A stretch of 15,598 nucleotides of DNA from CAZHYM01 sp964536785 (GTDB lineage: Bacteria > Patescibacteriota > Saccharimonadia > Saccharimonadales > Saccharimonadaceae): contig CAZHYM010000011.1 in assembly GCA_964536785.1 (NCBI GenBank), positions 1 to 15,598 of the forward strand, given 5' to 3'. The notes below the pieces were generated by a model that saw only the letters and a program-made list of their open reading frames with translations, was not told where the DNA came from and did no database searches. Shown piece after piece: positions 6,342 through 13,674 of this stretch (position 1 is the stretch's first letter; every line of letters starts with the position of its first letter). The position numbers were made by a program, and so were the translations under genes.

Positions 6342-9161
6342 ATGAAAGAGTTTATAGAAGTTATCGGGGCAAGAGAGCACAACTTAAAAAATGTTAGTGT
6401 CAAGATTCCCCGTGATAAGTTAGTGGTAATTACGGGATTGTCAGGTTCTGGTAAATCTACTTTGGCCTTTGACACAATTTATGCTGAAGGGCAGAGGCGA
6501 TATGTTGAGAGTTTATCTAGCTATGCTCGTCAGTTTCTGGGCGTAATGGATAAGCCTGATGTTGATTCTATTACCGGTCTTTCTCCTGCAATCTCAATTG
6601 ATCAGAAATCTACTTCTCGCAACCCACGTTCAACCGTGGCTACTGTTACTGAAATTTATGATTACCTAAGGCTTATGTTTGCCCGCATAGGAACTCCTCA
6701 TTGCCCAATTTGTGGTAATAAAGTGGTAAAACGAACTGAACAGGCGATTGTCGAAGAAGTGTTAAAACAATACCTAGGCAAAAAAATAATAATCCTAGCG
6801 CCACTTGTGAAACAGAAAAAAGGTGAATTTAGCCACATTTCCGAGCAATATCTGAAACAAGGATACGCTAGAGTTCGAGTCGATGATGTGATTTATGCGC
6901 TAGATGAATTTCCTGAACTTCAAAAAAGTTTTAAACATAGCATCGAGTTAGTCATTGACCGCTTAGCGGTAGACGAAAATTCGCATAGTAGGGTCACGAA
7001 TTCAATTGAGCAGGCCCTAAACATTGGTGGTGGTATAGCCGAAATTCTGGATGCAGAGTCTAATGATTTAACTTCATTTTCAATGCGATATGCCTGCTTA
7101 GATCACCCCGAAATAAATATTCCTGAACTGGAGCCGAGGTTGTTTAGCTTTAACTCGCCTCTAGGTGCATGCCCGGTTTGTACGGGACTAGGCTCACGGC
7201 TGGAAATTGATCCAAGCTTAGTTTTTAATCCAAACCTGACAATTTCTGAAGGAGCAATTAGACCATATAACCGCGTAGGTTATGATTCTTGGTATGTTAA
7301 ACGGCTCTCAGCGGTCGGTAAAGTCTACGGCTTTAATGTTAAAACTCCGATTAAGAATTTGAAACCGGAACAACTTGATAAAATTCTTTATGGTACAGGA
7401 GATGTTAAATACAAAATTAGTACATCAACGGGTCATGAGTTTGAAACTACTTACGAGGGCGTAATTCCTAATCTTGAGCGTCGGCATCGTGAGACTGATA
7501 GTGAGTTTATGCGTAAAGATATCGAGCGATTTATGCGCGAAAAAGAATGTCACGAGTGCCACGGCAAGCGATTGAAGCCCGAGGTCTTAGCAGTCACTGT
7601 TGATAACTTGAACATCATGGAAATGACGAGCCTAAGTGTTGAAAAAGCCCTAGACATGATTAAGAACCACGTAACTCTAACTGAAGAAGAAATGAAGATT
7701 GCCGATCTTGTTATAAAAGAGATTCAAACCCGTTTGGAGTTTATGAATCGAGTTGGCCTTAACTATTTAGAATTGTCGCGGGCTGCTAATACTCTTTCAG
7801 GTGGTGAAGCACAGCGAATCCGCTTGGCGACTCAAATCGGTTCTGGTTTGCAGGGGGTACTGTATGTCTTAGATGAGCCCTCGATTGGCCTGCATCAGAG
7901 AGATAACGACAAATTGCTTGAAACTCTAAAAAACTTACGTGATTTGGGTAACACTGTCTTAGTCGTAGAACACGATGAGGATACTATTCGCGAGGCAGAT
8001 TATCTTATCGATGTTGGTCCGAGAGCTGGAAGATATGGAGGTGAAATTGTAGCAGCTGGAACGCCAGCTGAGGTCATGCAGAACCCAAATAGTATAACTG
8101 GCCAATATCTAAGCGGTAAGCAAAAAATTGCTGTACCAAAAACCCGTCGTGAACCAAAGAAAAATCAAGCACTGGTGATAAAAGGGGCTCGAGCAAATAA
8201 CTTAAAAAATATTGATGTAAGTTTTCCGCTTGGCGTATTTGTAGCGGTAACTGGTGTTAGCGGTTCAGGAAAATCCTCGTTAATTAATCACATATTGGCC
8301 AAAGAACTTTCAGCAAGATTCTATCGTTCAAAAGATATTCCAGGAGAACACGATGATATTGAAGGAACTGAATTAATAGATAAAGTTATAACGATTGACC
8401 AGTCGGCTATCGGTAGAACTCCGCGTTCGAATCCAGCAACATATACCAACTTATTTACGCCGATTAGAGAACTTTATGCTAGCCTACCTGAATCGAATAT
8501 GAGAGGTTACAAGTCGGGCCGTTTTAGTTTCAACGTCAAAGGCGGGCGCTGTGAAGCCTGTCAAGGAGATGGTGTTAATAAAATCGAGATGCATTTCCTC
8601 CCAGATGTCTATGTAACTTGTGAAGTTTGTCACGGTAAGCGCTATAATCGCGATATTCTTGATATCAAATACAAGGATAAAAATATCAATGACGTACTCG
8701 AAATGACCGTAGACCAGGCTGCAGAGTTTTTCAAAAATATTCCTCCAATAAAGCGAAGGTTAGATACTCTATCAGATGTTGGGTTGGGCTATGTTCATCT
8801 CGGTCAACCGGCAACTACTCTTTCAGGTGGCGAAGCTCAGCGTATAAAACTTTCAACTGAGCTTGCAAAGCGCTCGACGGGTAAAACGCTCTATATTCTG
8901 GACGAGCCAACGACCGGGCTTCATGCAGACGATGTCAGCAGGCTGTTAAAAATTTTATCGAGGCTAGTAGACGATGGCAACACGATTGTTGTGATTGAAC
9001 ATAACCTTGACGTTATAAAATCAGCAGACTACTTGATCGATCTAGGTCCAGAAGGTGGTGACGAAGGGGGTGAAATTATTGCAACTGGCACTCCAGAAGA
9101 AGTCTCAAAAAATCCGAAGTCTTACACTGGCCATTACTTAAAAAATTATCTTAAGGGTTAG
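6342..9161 (+). CDS. uvrA: Excinuclease ABC subunit A (UvrA)
   Basis: A 939-residue protein, full length for the family. UvrA is the dimeric damage-recognition ATPase that loads UvrB in nucleotide excision repair. Two ABC modules are present: Walker A GLSGSGKS at 32-39 with signature LSGGEAQ at 485-491, and Walker A GVSGSGKS at 638-645 with signature LSGGEAQ at 827-833. Each signature is followed by a Walker B ending LDEP. Cysteine pairs typical of UvrA are retained: CPIC in the N-terminal insert, CPVC plus CHEC in the first zinc module, and CEAC plus CEVC in the second. This matters because LigA and UvrC nearby have lost theirs. The insert between the first Walker A and signature, which includes the UvrB-interacting domain, is intact. 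uvrB is not in the window. The start has no Shine-Dalgarno, and the promoter lies 10 bases upstream. Stop TAG. Confidence 0.98.
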   Translation: MKEFIEVIGAREHNLKNVSVKIPRDKLVVITGLSGSGKSTLAFDTIYAEGQRRYVESLSSYARQFLGVMDKPDVDSITGLSPAISIDQKSTSRNPRSTVATVTEIYDYLRLMFARIGTPHCPICGNKVVKRTEQAIVEEVLKQYLGKKIIILAPLVKQKKGEFSHISEQYLKQGYARVRVDDVIYALDEFPELQKSFKHSIELVIDRLAVDENSHSRVTNSIEQALNIGGGIAEILDAESNDLTSFSMRYACLDHPEINIPELEPRLFSFNSPLGACPVCTGLGSRLEIDPSLVFNPNLTISEGAIRPYNRVGYDSWYVKRLSAVGKVYGFNVKTPIKNLKPEQLDKILYGTGDVKYKISTSTGHEFETTYEGVIPNLERRHRETDSEFMRKDIERFMREKECHECHGKRLKPEVLAVTVDNLNIMEMTSLSVEKALDMIKNHVTLTEEEMKIADLVIKEIQTRLEFMNRVGLNYLELSRAANTLSGGEAQRIRLATQIGSGLQGVLYVLDEPSIGLHQRDNDKLLETLKNLRDLGNTVLVVEHDEDTIREADYLIDVGPRAGRYGGEIVAAGTPAEVMQNPNSITGQYLSGKQKIAVPKTRREPKKNQALVIKGARANNLKNIDVSFPLGVFVAVTGVSGSGKSSLINHILAKELSARFYRSKDIPGEHDDIEGTELIDKVITIDQSAIGRTPRSNPATYTNLFTPIRELYASLPESNMRGYKSGRFSFNVKGGRCEACQGDGVNKIEMHFLPDVYVTCEVCHGKRYNRDILDIKYKDKNINDVLEMTVDQAAEFFKNIPPIKRRLDTLSDVGLGYVHLGQPATTLSGGEAQRIKLSTELAKRSTGKTLYILDEPTTGLHADDVSRLLKILSRLVDDGNTIVVIEHNLDVIKSADYLIDLGPEGGDEGGEIIATGTPEEVSKNPKSYTGHYLKNYLKG

Positions 9162-9178
9162 TCCTTAGTAATATTTTT
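9152..9178 (+). terminator. Weak candidate terminator after uvrA
   Basis: The stem TAAGG/CCTTA (9152-9156 and 9163-9167) has a 6-base loop spanning the uvrA stop codon. Seven bases later comes a run of five T (9174-9178). The stem is only 5 bp and AT-rich, so termination would be weak at best. Confidence 0.25.
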
Positions 9179-9188
9179 ATCACGCTTG

Positions 9189-9197
9189 TGCTATACT
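9189..9197 (+). promoter_or_regulatory. Extended -10 promoter of the 507-aa unknown gene
   Basis: TGC-TATACT, then exactly 10 bases to ATG 9208, with a purine at base seven (leader AGAT). The -35 position is unconvincing. The layout is the same as upstream of uvrA and the phosphatase gene. Confidence 0.55.
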
Positions 9198-9207
9198 TTT
9201 ATTAGAT

Positions 9208-10731
9208 ATGGCGGGCAAAAAACAGACAATCTTACTAGCTGGTAGAAATATCGAAGAATATACTTTGAGTCTTGACGATTTCACGGCGTTAGCTGATGAA
9301 AAAAATCGCTATTGGGTAGATTTTCCTCTGGACAACTCGCTGTCAGCTGTTTCAAATCTTAGCCACAGTATTGATAATTTCCAAAAATTAAAAACTGATC
9401 TTGAGGCCGCCGGAAGTCATGTGATCTTAGCAAAAGGGAGCGATAGCAGGGTAAAGCAATTTTGTTTTGAAAAATCAGGTCAAAGGCGTTGTTTCCGTAA
9501 TGTGACGGCTGACTCCTACTGGCAAAATCCGGAGTTTATACCAGATAAAATCGTCATCGATTCAAGCGCAAATTATTCCAAAGATGATTATTACGAGATG
9601 ATAAACTTCGTTAAGCAATCACCAGAAATCAGCTTAATTATACTGTCAGAGATCATTCCAAATGATGTTGATTTTAGCTCGGTGGCTAGTCAGACTATAG
9701 TAGTTAAATTGGACGTCGAGGAATCGAATGTTTCGCAAACTATTGCTAAATACTTAAGACACAAGCCGGGACTTATGATTTTTGCAACCAGCTCAAATTT
9801 ATTTGTTGGTGATTGCGCTAGAGTTTATGCGCAAGCCTTAGATAACCAGGCAATCAATCTAAGTAATTTAATTCTTGACACTCCTGATGATGATTTTGTC
9901 AAAGGTGTCTTAATGCAGATTGTTGAAGATCAACGCTTAGGACAAGCTACGCCTTATCTATTTTCTGGATCGGAAGATGTTCGCGAGGCTCTTACGGAGG
10001 CCATGGATTCAATGTTTGTTGATAAAAAACTGATGATAGACTTTACAAGCTCAGACATAGACGAGAGCGTGATTATAAATCTAGCGCAAACCAAAGATCT
10101 GCAAAAGCTTGTTAGCGCAATAGGCCTTCGACATTACGTAGATAATTTAGATACCAAATTTATACAATTAGTAAATGCTAGCCAGAAAATAGAGGAGCTG
10201 CCTGGAACCGAGGGCGAGCCTGTGTCTGTGGGCCTGGACAAGATTGATGATCTGCTATTAAATAAAAAAATATCTACATCGCGCTGGGTGGTGCGTTTTA
10301 AACGGAGCGATGAATTGCCAAGTGATTCTGCAATCATAGCAAATTTCCATATGGCCGGGCGTTTTGCCAAGTTGGTTCAAATTAAGGGGGTTTTGCCAGT
10401 AATTAGTCTAGAGCTTTTTGGAAAATATGATGAAACGCTGAAGCAGAAGTTATTGTTGTCTCTTGCTGAAGAGTTGAAATTGATGAAAGTGGACCAAAAT
10501 TTAGTTGTTTTGGAGCTGGTAGGAGATTTTTGGCAAGATGGTGAATTTAGCTGTCTTGAGGATTTTGGTGGGATAATCAGTGATAAAAAATTAAAGTGCA
10601 ATCGCCATTTAGTTAGGCTAAGCACTAATAAATTTGCTGAAGTTCTTAATCAAGACATGAGCAATGAGGATCAAAAGCAAGAAGCTCGGACAAGATTTGC
10701 AGAAATAATCAATCAGCTGTCGCTAGATTAA
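9208..10731 (+). CDS. Unrecognised 507-residue soluble protein
   Basis: I do not recognise this family. The protein has no signal peptide and no membrane segment, so it should be cytoplasmic. The sequence suggests alternating strands and helices. An N-terminal part (1-185) has hydrophobic strands at about 6-11, 113-118, 142-149 and 162-168, spaced as in a Rossmann- or receiver-like fold. A linker region follows at 186-300. A C-terminal part (about 355-475) repeats strand-helix units (strands near 359-364, 375-379, 396-401, 431-437 and 466-471), faintly like an EAL-type barrel, but no EAL signature or metal ligands are seen. There is no Walker, HhH, zinc or nuclease motif. Four cysteines (C86, C95, C203, C449) plus C464 are scattered, not paired. 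The start ATG is fixed by the -10 box 10 bases upstream. Composition matches its neighbours, so recent transfer is unlikely. It lies between uvrA and the L25 gene with its own promoter, so its neighbours do not define its job. Confidence 0.8.
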   Translation: MAGKKQTILLAGRNIEEYTLSLDDFTALADEKNRYWVDFPLDNSLSAVSNLSHSIDNFQKLKTDLEAAGSHVILAKGSDSRVKQFCFEKSGQRRCFRNVTADSYWQNPEFIPDKIVIDSSANYSKDDYYEMINFVKQSPEISLIILSEIIPNDVDFSSVASQTIVVKLDVEESNVSQTIAKYLRHKPGLMIFATSSNLFVGDCARVYAQALDNQAINLSNLILDTPDDDFVKGVLMQIVEDQRLGQATPYLFSGSEDVREALTEAMDSMFVDKKLMIDFTSSDIDESVIINLAQTKDLQKLVSAIGLRHYVDNLDTKFIQLVNASQKIEELPGTEGEPVSVGLDKIDDLLLNKKISTSRWVVRFKRSDELPSDSAIIANFHMAGRFAKLVQIKGVLPVISLELFGKYDETLKQKLLLSLAEELKLMKVDQNLVVLELVGDFWQDGEFSCLEDFGGIISDKKLKCNRHLVRLSTNKFAEVLNQDMSNEDQKQEARTRFAEIINQLSLD

Positions 10732-10746
10732 TTCGGTAAAATGTAT

Positions 10747-10752
10747 TATAAT
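10747..10752 (+). promoter_or_regulatory. -10 box of the L25 gene
   Basis: TATAAT lies 47 bases before ATG 10800. The start near 10759 gives a leader of about 40 bases, unlike the near-leaderless genes around it. The hexamer 17 bases upstream (TAGATT) is a weak -35. Confidence 0.5.
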
Positions 10753-10784
10753 TAGTTTAATAAATTAGTTTGAATAATTATATA

Positions 10785-10792
10785 AAGAGGAG
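10785..10792 (+). promoter_or_regulatory. Strong Shine-Dalgarno that fixes the L25 start
   Basis: AAGAGGAG lies 7 bases before ATG 10800. It rules out an upstream in-frame TTG at 10770, whose extra ten codons would run through this site. It also shows that the ribosomes of this organism use Shine-Dalgarno pairing where a leader exists. Confidence 0.85.
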
Positions 10793-10799
10793 TTACTTC

Positions 10800-11489
10800 A
10801 TGGCTGACAAGGCTATATTTAAACTGGACAAACGAGAAATAATTGGTAAGCGAGTACGCCATTTGCGTGCTTCTGGTGTAGTTCCAGGAACAGTCTATGG
10901 TTCTGATCAAGAACCAATTAATGTTCAAGCTGACGTCCAAAAAGCTGAACAGTTGTTAGCAAAGGTAGGCTTAAACGCACCAATGCAAATTGAAATTGAT
11001 GGCAAAAAACACTTAGCTATTATCAAGAAAATAGATAAGGACCCAGTCAAGAATGCTTTGCGCCATATTGAGTTTCAAGCTGTATCCGCAAGCGACCCTA
11101 TCGATTCTGAGATAACAATTCGTTTGACGCACCAGGGAGAAAGTCCTGCTGAGCGATCAGGTTTGATTGTTATGCAAGTTATCGATACTATCGAGGTTAG
11201 AGCACTGCCTAAGAACATGATTCAACACATTGAACTTTCTGTTGAAAAACTAGCCGAGAAAGGCGATCGTCTAACTGTGTCTGATTTGCAGTTACCCACC
11301 GGAGTAGAGTTTACCGACAAAGAGCAAGATATGGAATTAGCGATAGCTAATGTTTACGATCCAGCAGAGCTAGAAGCGGCAAATGAAGCCGCTGGCGGTG
11401 ATGCTACCGATGAATCAGAAGTTGTTTCTGAAAAGGGTGGCGAAACAGAGCCAGAAGCTGAGTCAGAAAAAAATCCAGCCGATAAATAA
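10800..11489 (+). CDS. rplY: 50S ribosomal protein L25, CTC (long) form
   Basis: A 229-residue protein that binds 5S rRNA in the large subunit. The N-terminal L25 domain (about 1-92) starts with the family pattern KREIIGKRVRHLRASGVVPG and TVYG. The C-terminal beta domain found in CTC/TL5 proteins follows (about 93-178). The last 45 residues are a strongly acidic, Glu/Ala-rich, low-complexity tail, common in long-form L25 but variable. The start is set by the Shine-Dalgarno at 10785-10792. The gene is monocistronic: it has its own -10 box and is closed by the intrinsic terminator at 11502-11531. It is the only gene in this stretch with a real leader, as expected for abundant ribosomal-protein mRNA. 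Confidence 0.95.
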   Translation: MADKAIFKLDKREIIGKRVRHLRASGVVPGTVYGSDQEPINVQADVQKAEQLLAKVGLNAPMQIEIDGKKHLAIIKKIDKDPVKNALRHIEFQAVSASDPIDSEITIRLTHQGESPAERSGLIVMQVIDTIEVRALPKNMIQHIELSVEKLAEKGDRLTVSDLQLPTGVEFTDKEQDMELAIANVYDPAELEAANEAAGGDATDESEVVSEKGGETEPEAESEKNPADK

Positions 11490-11501
11490 CCTTATCAAAT
11501 T

Positions 11502-11531
11502 AAATCCCCAGAATACCAACTGGGGATTTTT
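11502..11531 (+). terminator. Intrinsic terminator after the L25 gene
   Basis: A perfect 10-bp stem, AAATCCCCAG (11502-11511) and CTGGGGATTT (11520-11529), has an 8-base loop and runs into a T-tract of five (11527-11531). It lies 12 bases after the L25 stop. This is the only clear rho-independent terminator in the window. The -10 box of uvrC begins 7 bases after it. Confidence 0.92.
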
Positions 11532-11537
11532 GTATCG

Positions 11538-11543
11538 TATAAT
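11538..11543 (+). promoter_or_regulatory. -10 box of uvrC, set for a leaderless GTG start
   Basis: A perfect TATAAT, then exactly 6 bases to GTG 11550, so base seven is the G of the start codon. Any -35 would lie within the L25 terminator stem, and none matches consensus. No Shine-Dalgarno is possible within the six bases. Confidence 0.55.
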
Positions 11544-11549
11544 GTAAGT

Positions 11550-13031
11550 GTGAATAAGAAGCTTGAGCATAAAATTAATAGCTTACCAATCAGGCCGGGC
11601 GTTTATCTGTATAAAAATAAAGCTGGTGATATCATTTATGTTGGTAAGGCTGTTGTCCTTAGGAAGCGAGTTAAGCAATACTTTACTGGAAGAGTTCGCG
11701 ATGCTAAAACTTTGTCCTTGGTTAATGAGATTGCCGATTTAGACTTTATCGAACTAGACTCTGAGCTAGATGCATTGTTCCTAGAAAGCGAGCTGGTCAA
11801 GCGATACATGCCGGCATACAATATTTTGCTTAGAGATGATAAATCGCAAATATATATTAAGTTTAGTAACGACACTTACCCGGTTGTTGGGTTTACGAGG
11901 TTGCCCGTCGATGACGGTGCGCAGTATTTTGGCCCGTATTTTAATGCCCAGCCGATAAAACAAGCTCTGCGTTATCTAAGGCGAGTTTACCCTTATTTAA
12001 TTACTAGCTATAATCAGGCTAAGAAAAGTTTAGACGCCTCAATTGGTCTCTCTCCAAAACTCGAAACTGAATTGGACCGCAAAAAGTATTTAAATGATCT
12101 GGAACAAATTAAACGCTACATACGTGGCGAGCGTAAGAAGCTTATTCAGGAAATCTCAGCAGCCATGCAAGAAGCAGCGAGCAAGCAAGAGTTTGAAAAA
12201 GCCTCGCACTATCGAAATCAATTTATCAATCTCAAATCTTTGAGCGAAAGAGTTAGGTTGCGAGATCAATCTAATGATTTAGTGGCTCAAGACGAAGTCT
12301 TAGGTCGGCTAAAAGACATGTTTAATTTATCAATCTACCCAGTTCGGATTGAGGGGTATGATATTTCGCATATGAGTGGGACAAATGTAGTTGCTAGCAT
12401 GGTTGTCTTTACTAATGGCATTTCCGATAGATCAAGTTATCGTAAGTTTAAAATAAAAATTGATAAAAATGATGATTTTTACAATATGCAAGAAACCTTA
12501 AAGCGCCGTTTCTCGCAGAAAAATATTGAAAGTTGGGGTATGCCGCAGTTAGTACTAATAGATGGCGGCAAGGGTCAATTGAGCTCAGCGCTTAAAATTA
12601 GAGATGATTATAAACTGCTAGTCCCAATGATTGGTCTGGCTAAACAAAATGAAGAAATTATAATTAAAAATAATTCTGGGATTATTTTATCCAATTTAAT
12701 GACGGAAAACGTCCGAGTGGTAGACGACGGAATTTATACCACTTTAACTTTCGAAGAAAATGACTCGATTGTTAAGTTGTTCAGGCGAATTCGTGACGAG
12801 GCTCACCGATTTGCAGTCTCGTATCATAGTTTATTAAAAACAAAATCACAAAGAGCTAGCCAGCTGGATGAGGTTAGGGGGATTGGGGATTCAACTCGTA
12901 ACAAATTGTTGAAGCGCTACAAGACTCTTAGTGGAATCAAGCGAGCAAGCTTTGATGATCTCGCGGCTGTTATCGGTCGGGCAAAAGCTAAAATAGTATA
13001 TGAAACGTTTAAGTCTGAAGGTGACAACTAA
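11550..13031 (+). CDS. uvrC: Excinuclease ABC subunit C (UvrC), cysteine-free
   Basis: A 493-residue protein, clearly shorter than the roughly 600-residue typical form. UvrC makes the 3' and 5' incisions around a lesion bound by UvrB. The GIY-YIG nuclease domain is at about 12-90 (GVYLY, IYVGKA, with R39/R41). A UVR motif that contacts UvrB follows at about 198-232. The RNase-H-like nuclease domain has IEGYDISH (268-274; D271 is a catalytic-type aspartate) and LIDGGKGQL (336-344; D338). Tandem HhH motifs lie at about 440-490 (VRGIGDSTRNKLL). The segment at about 148-195, where many UvrC proteins bear four cysteines that hold an iron-sulphur cluster, has none; the whole protein has no cysteine. 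The GTG start lies 6 bases after a TATAAT box. The stop lies inside the promoter of the next gene. Confidence 0.95.
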   Translation: MNKKLEHKINSLPIRPGVYLYKNKAGDIIYVGKAVVLRKRVKQYFTGRVRDAKTLSLVNEIADLDFIELDSELDALFLESELVKRYMPAYNILLRDDKSQIYIKFSNDTYPVVGFTRLPVDDGAQYFGPYFNAQPIKQALRYLRRVYPYLITSYNQAKKSLDASIGLSPKLETELDRKKYLNDLEQIKRYIRGERKKLIQEISAAMQEAASKQEFEKASHYRNQFINLKSLSERVRLRDQSNDLVAQDEVLGRLKDMFNLSIYPVRIEGYDISHMSGTNVVASMVVFTNGISDRSSYRKFKIKIDKNDDFYNMQETLKRRFSQKNIESWGMPQLVLIDGGKGQLSSALKIRDDYKLLVPMIGLAKQNEEIIIKNNSGIILSNLMTENVRVVDDGIYTTLTFEENDSIVKLFRRIRDEAHRFAVSYHSLLKTKSQRASQLDEVRGIGDSTRNKLLKRYKTLSGIKRASFDDLAAVIGRAKAKIVYETFKSEGDN

Positions 13032-13049
13032 ATAAAAAAACGGTATAAT
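13021..13049 (+). promoter_or_regulatory. Promoter of the holin-like / secG / solute-binding-protein operon
   Basis: -35 GTGACA (13021-13026, five of six consensus), a 17-base spacer and -10 TATAAT (13044-13049). Exactly 6 bases follow before ATG 13056, so the predicted first base is the A of ATG. The -35 and part of the spacer lie within the last codons of uvrC. Confidence 0.75.
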
Positions 13050-13055
13050 AGCTCT

Positions 13056-13454
13056 ATGCAAAAAAATGCAATTAAGGATGGTGGATTTTTTACTAGATTA
13101 GTTATTAATGCTCTAGTTATCTGGCTTTCGTTTTGGGTTTATAGCCCGGAGTATGTTGAATCAATTAGTGGCGGTCTCGTAGGTAAGTTTGCTATATTTC
13201 TAGTAGCCAGCTTGTTTTTCTCAATTGTTAATACTTTAGTGCGACCAATTTTAACTTTTCTATCGATTCCAGCAATTTTGCTGACGTTTGGGCTATTTAC
13301 TTTTGTTGTTAACGGCCTAGTTTTGTACATTGTTTTAGCCTTAACTCCGAACATTTCAATTACTTTCGGAGAGGCGATTGTCGTTTCGATTATTATGAGT
13401 TTAATTAACTACCTGATTACTAATTTATTATCAGAAAATAAGAAAGGCAAATAA
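13056..13454 (+). CDS. Small four-helix membrane protein of the phage holin 4 / YvlD-like family
   Basis: A 132-residue integral membrane protein with hydrophobic helices at about 14-31, 42-60, 69-95 and 105-125. The central pattern, Asn-Thr-Leu-x-Arg-Pro-Ile-Leu followed by a Leu-Ser-Ile-Pro turn and a second helix ending in Val-Val-Asn-Gly, is characteristic of the chromosomal family annotated as phage holin superfamily 4 (YvlD-like). Members are common in bacterial chromosomes without any prophage, and their function is unsettled; some are linked to envelope stress. No phage genes are near, so lysis is not implied. The gene starts a three-gene operon: its TAA stop shares a base with the secG ATG. 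The start is fixed by the -10 box 6 bases upstream. Confidence 0.85.
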   Translation: MQKNAIKDGGFFTRLVINALVIWLSFWVYSPEYVESISGGLVGKFAIFLVASLFFSIVNTLVRPILTFLSIPAILLTFGLFTFVVNGLVLYIVLALTPNISITFGEAIVVSIIMSLINYLITNLLSENKKGK

Positions 13455-13669
13455 TGGTTCTTCAGTACGTAACAATAATTTCAGCAATTCTAATGATTCT
13501 GTTGATTATACTCCAGCAGAGAGGCGCGTCCCTAGGAGCCGGGTTCGGGTCATCGGGTGAGCTATACACTAAACGACGAGGCATAGATAAAAGCCTGTTT
13601 GACGCTACTGTTATCCTAGCTGTTGTTTTTGTGTTGTCGATAATTGCGGCAATAGTTTTGCCTAAGTAA
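13454..13669 (+). CDS. secG: Preprotein translocase subunit SecG
   Basis: A 71-residue protein, the normal SecG length. SecG is the auxiliary subunit of the SecYEG channel in the cytoplasmic membrane. Two helices, about 3-20 and 48-68, flank the diagnostic cytoplasmic loop with LQQRGASLGAGFG (20-32) and the RRG followed by Lys-Ser-Leu-Phe-Asp motif. ATG 13454 overlaps the upstream stop (TAATG), and AAAGG lies six bases before it, so translation is coupled with the help of a modest Shine-Dalgarno. The solute-binding protein gene starts 5 bases after its stop. Confidence 0.95.
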   Translation: MVLQYVTIISAILMILLIILQQRGASLGAGFGSSGELYTKRRGIDKSLFDATVILAVVFVLSIIAAIVLPK

Positions 13670-13674
13670 GCAAA

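Noticed and set aside
10770..10799. A TTG start giving L25 ten more residues
   Set aside because: The extension reads through the strong Shine-Dalgarno at 10785-10792, which clearly serves ATG 10800, where the L25 domain begins.
13056..13454. Evidence for a prophage from the holin-like gene
   Set aside because: The family is widespread as a chromosomal membrane protein; no endolysin, integrase or structural gene is nearby.
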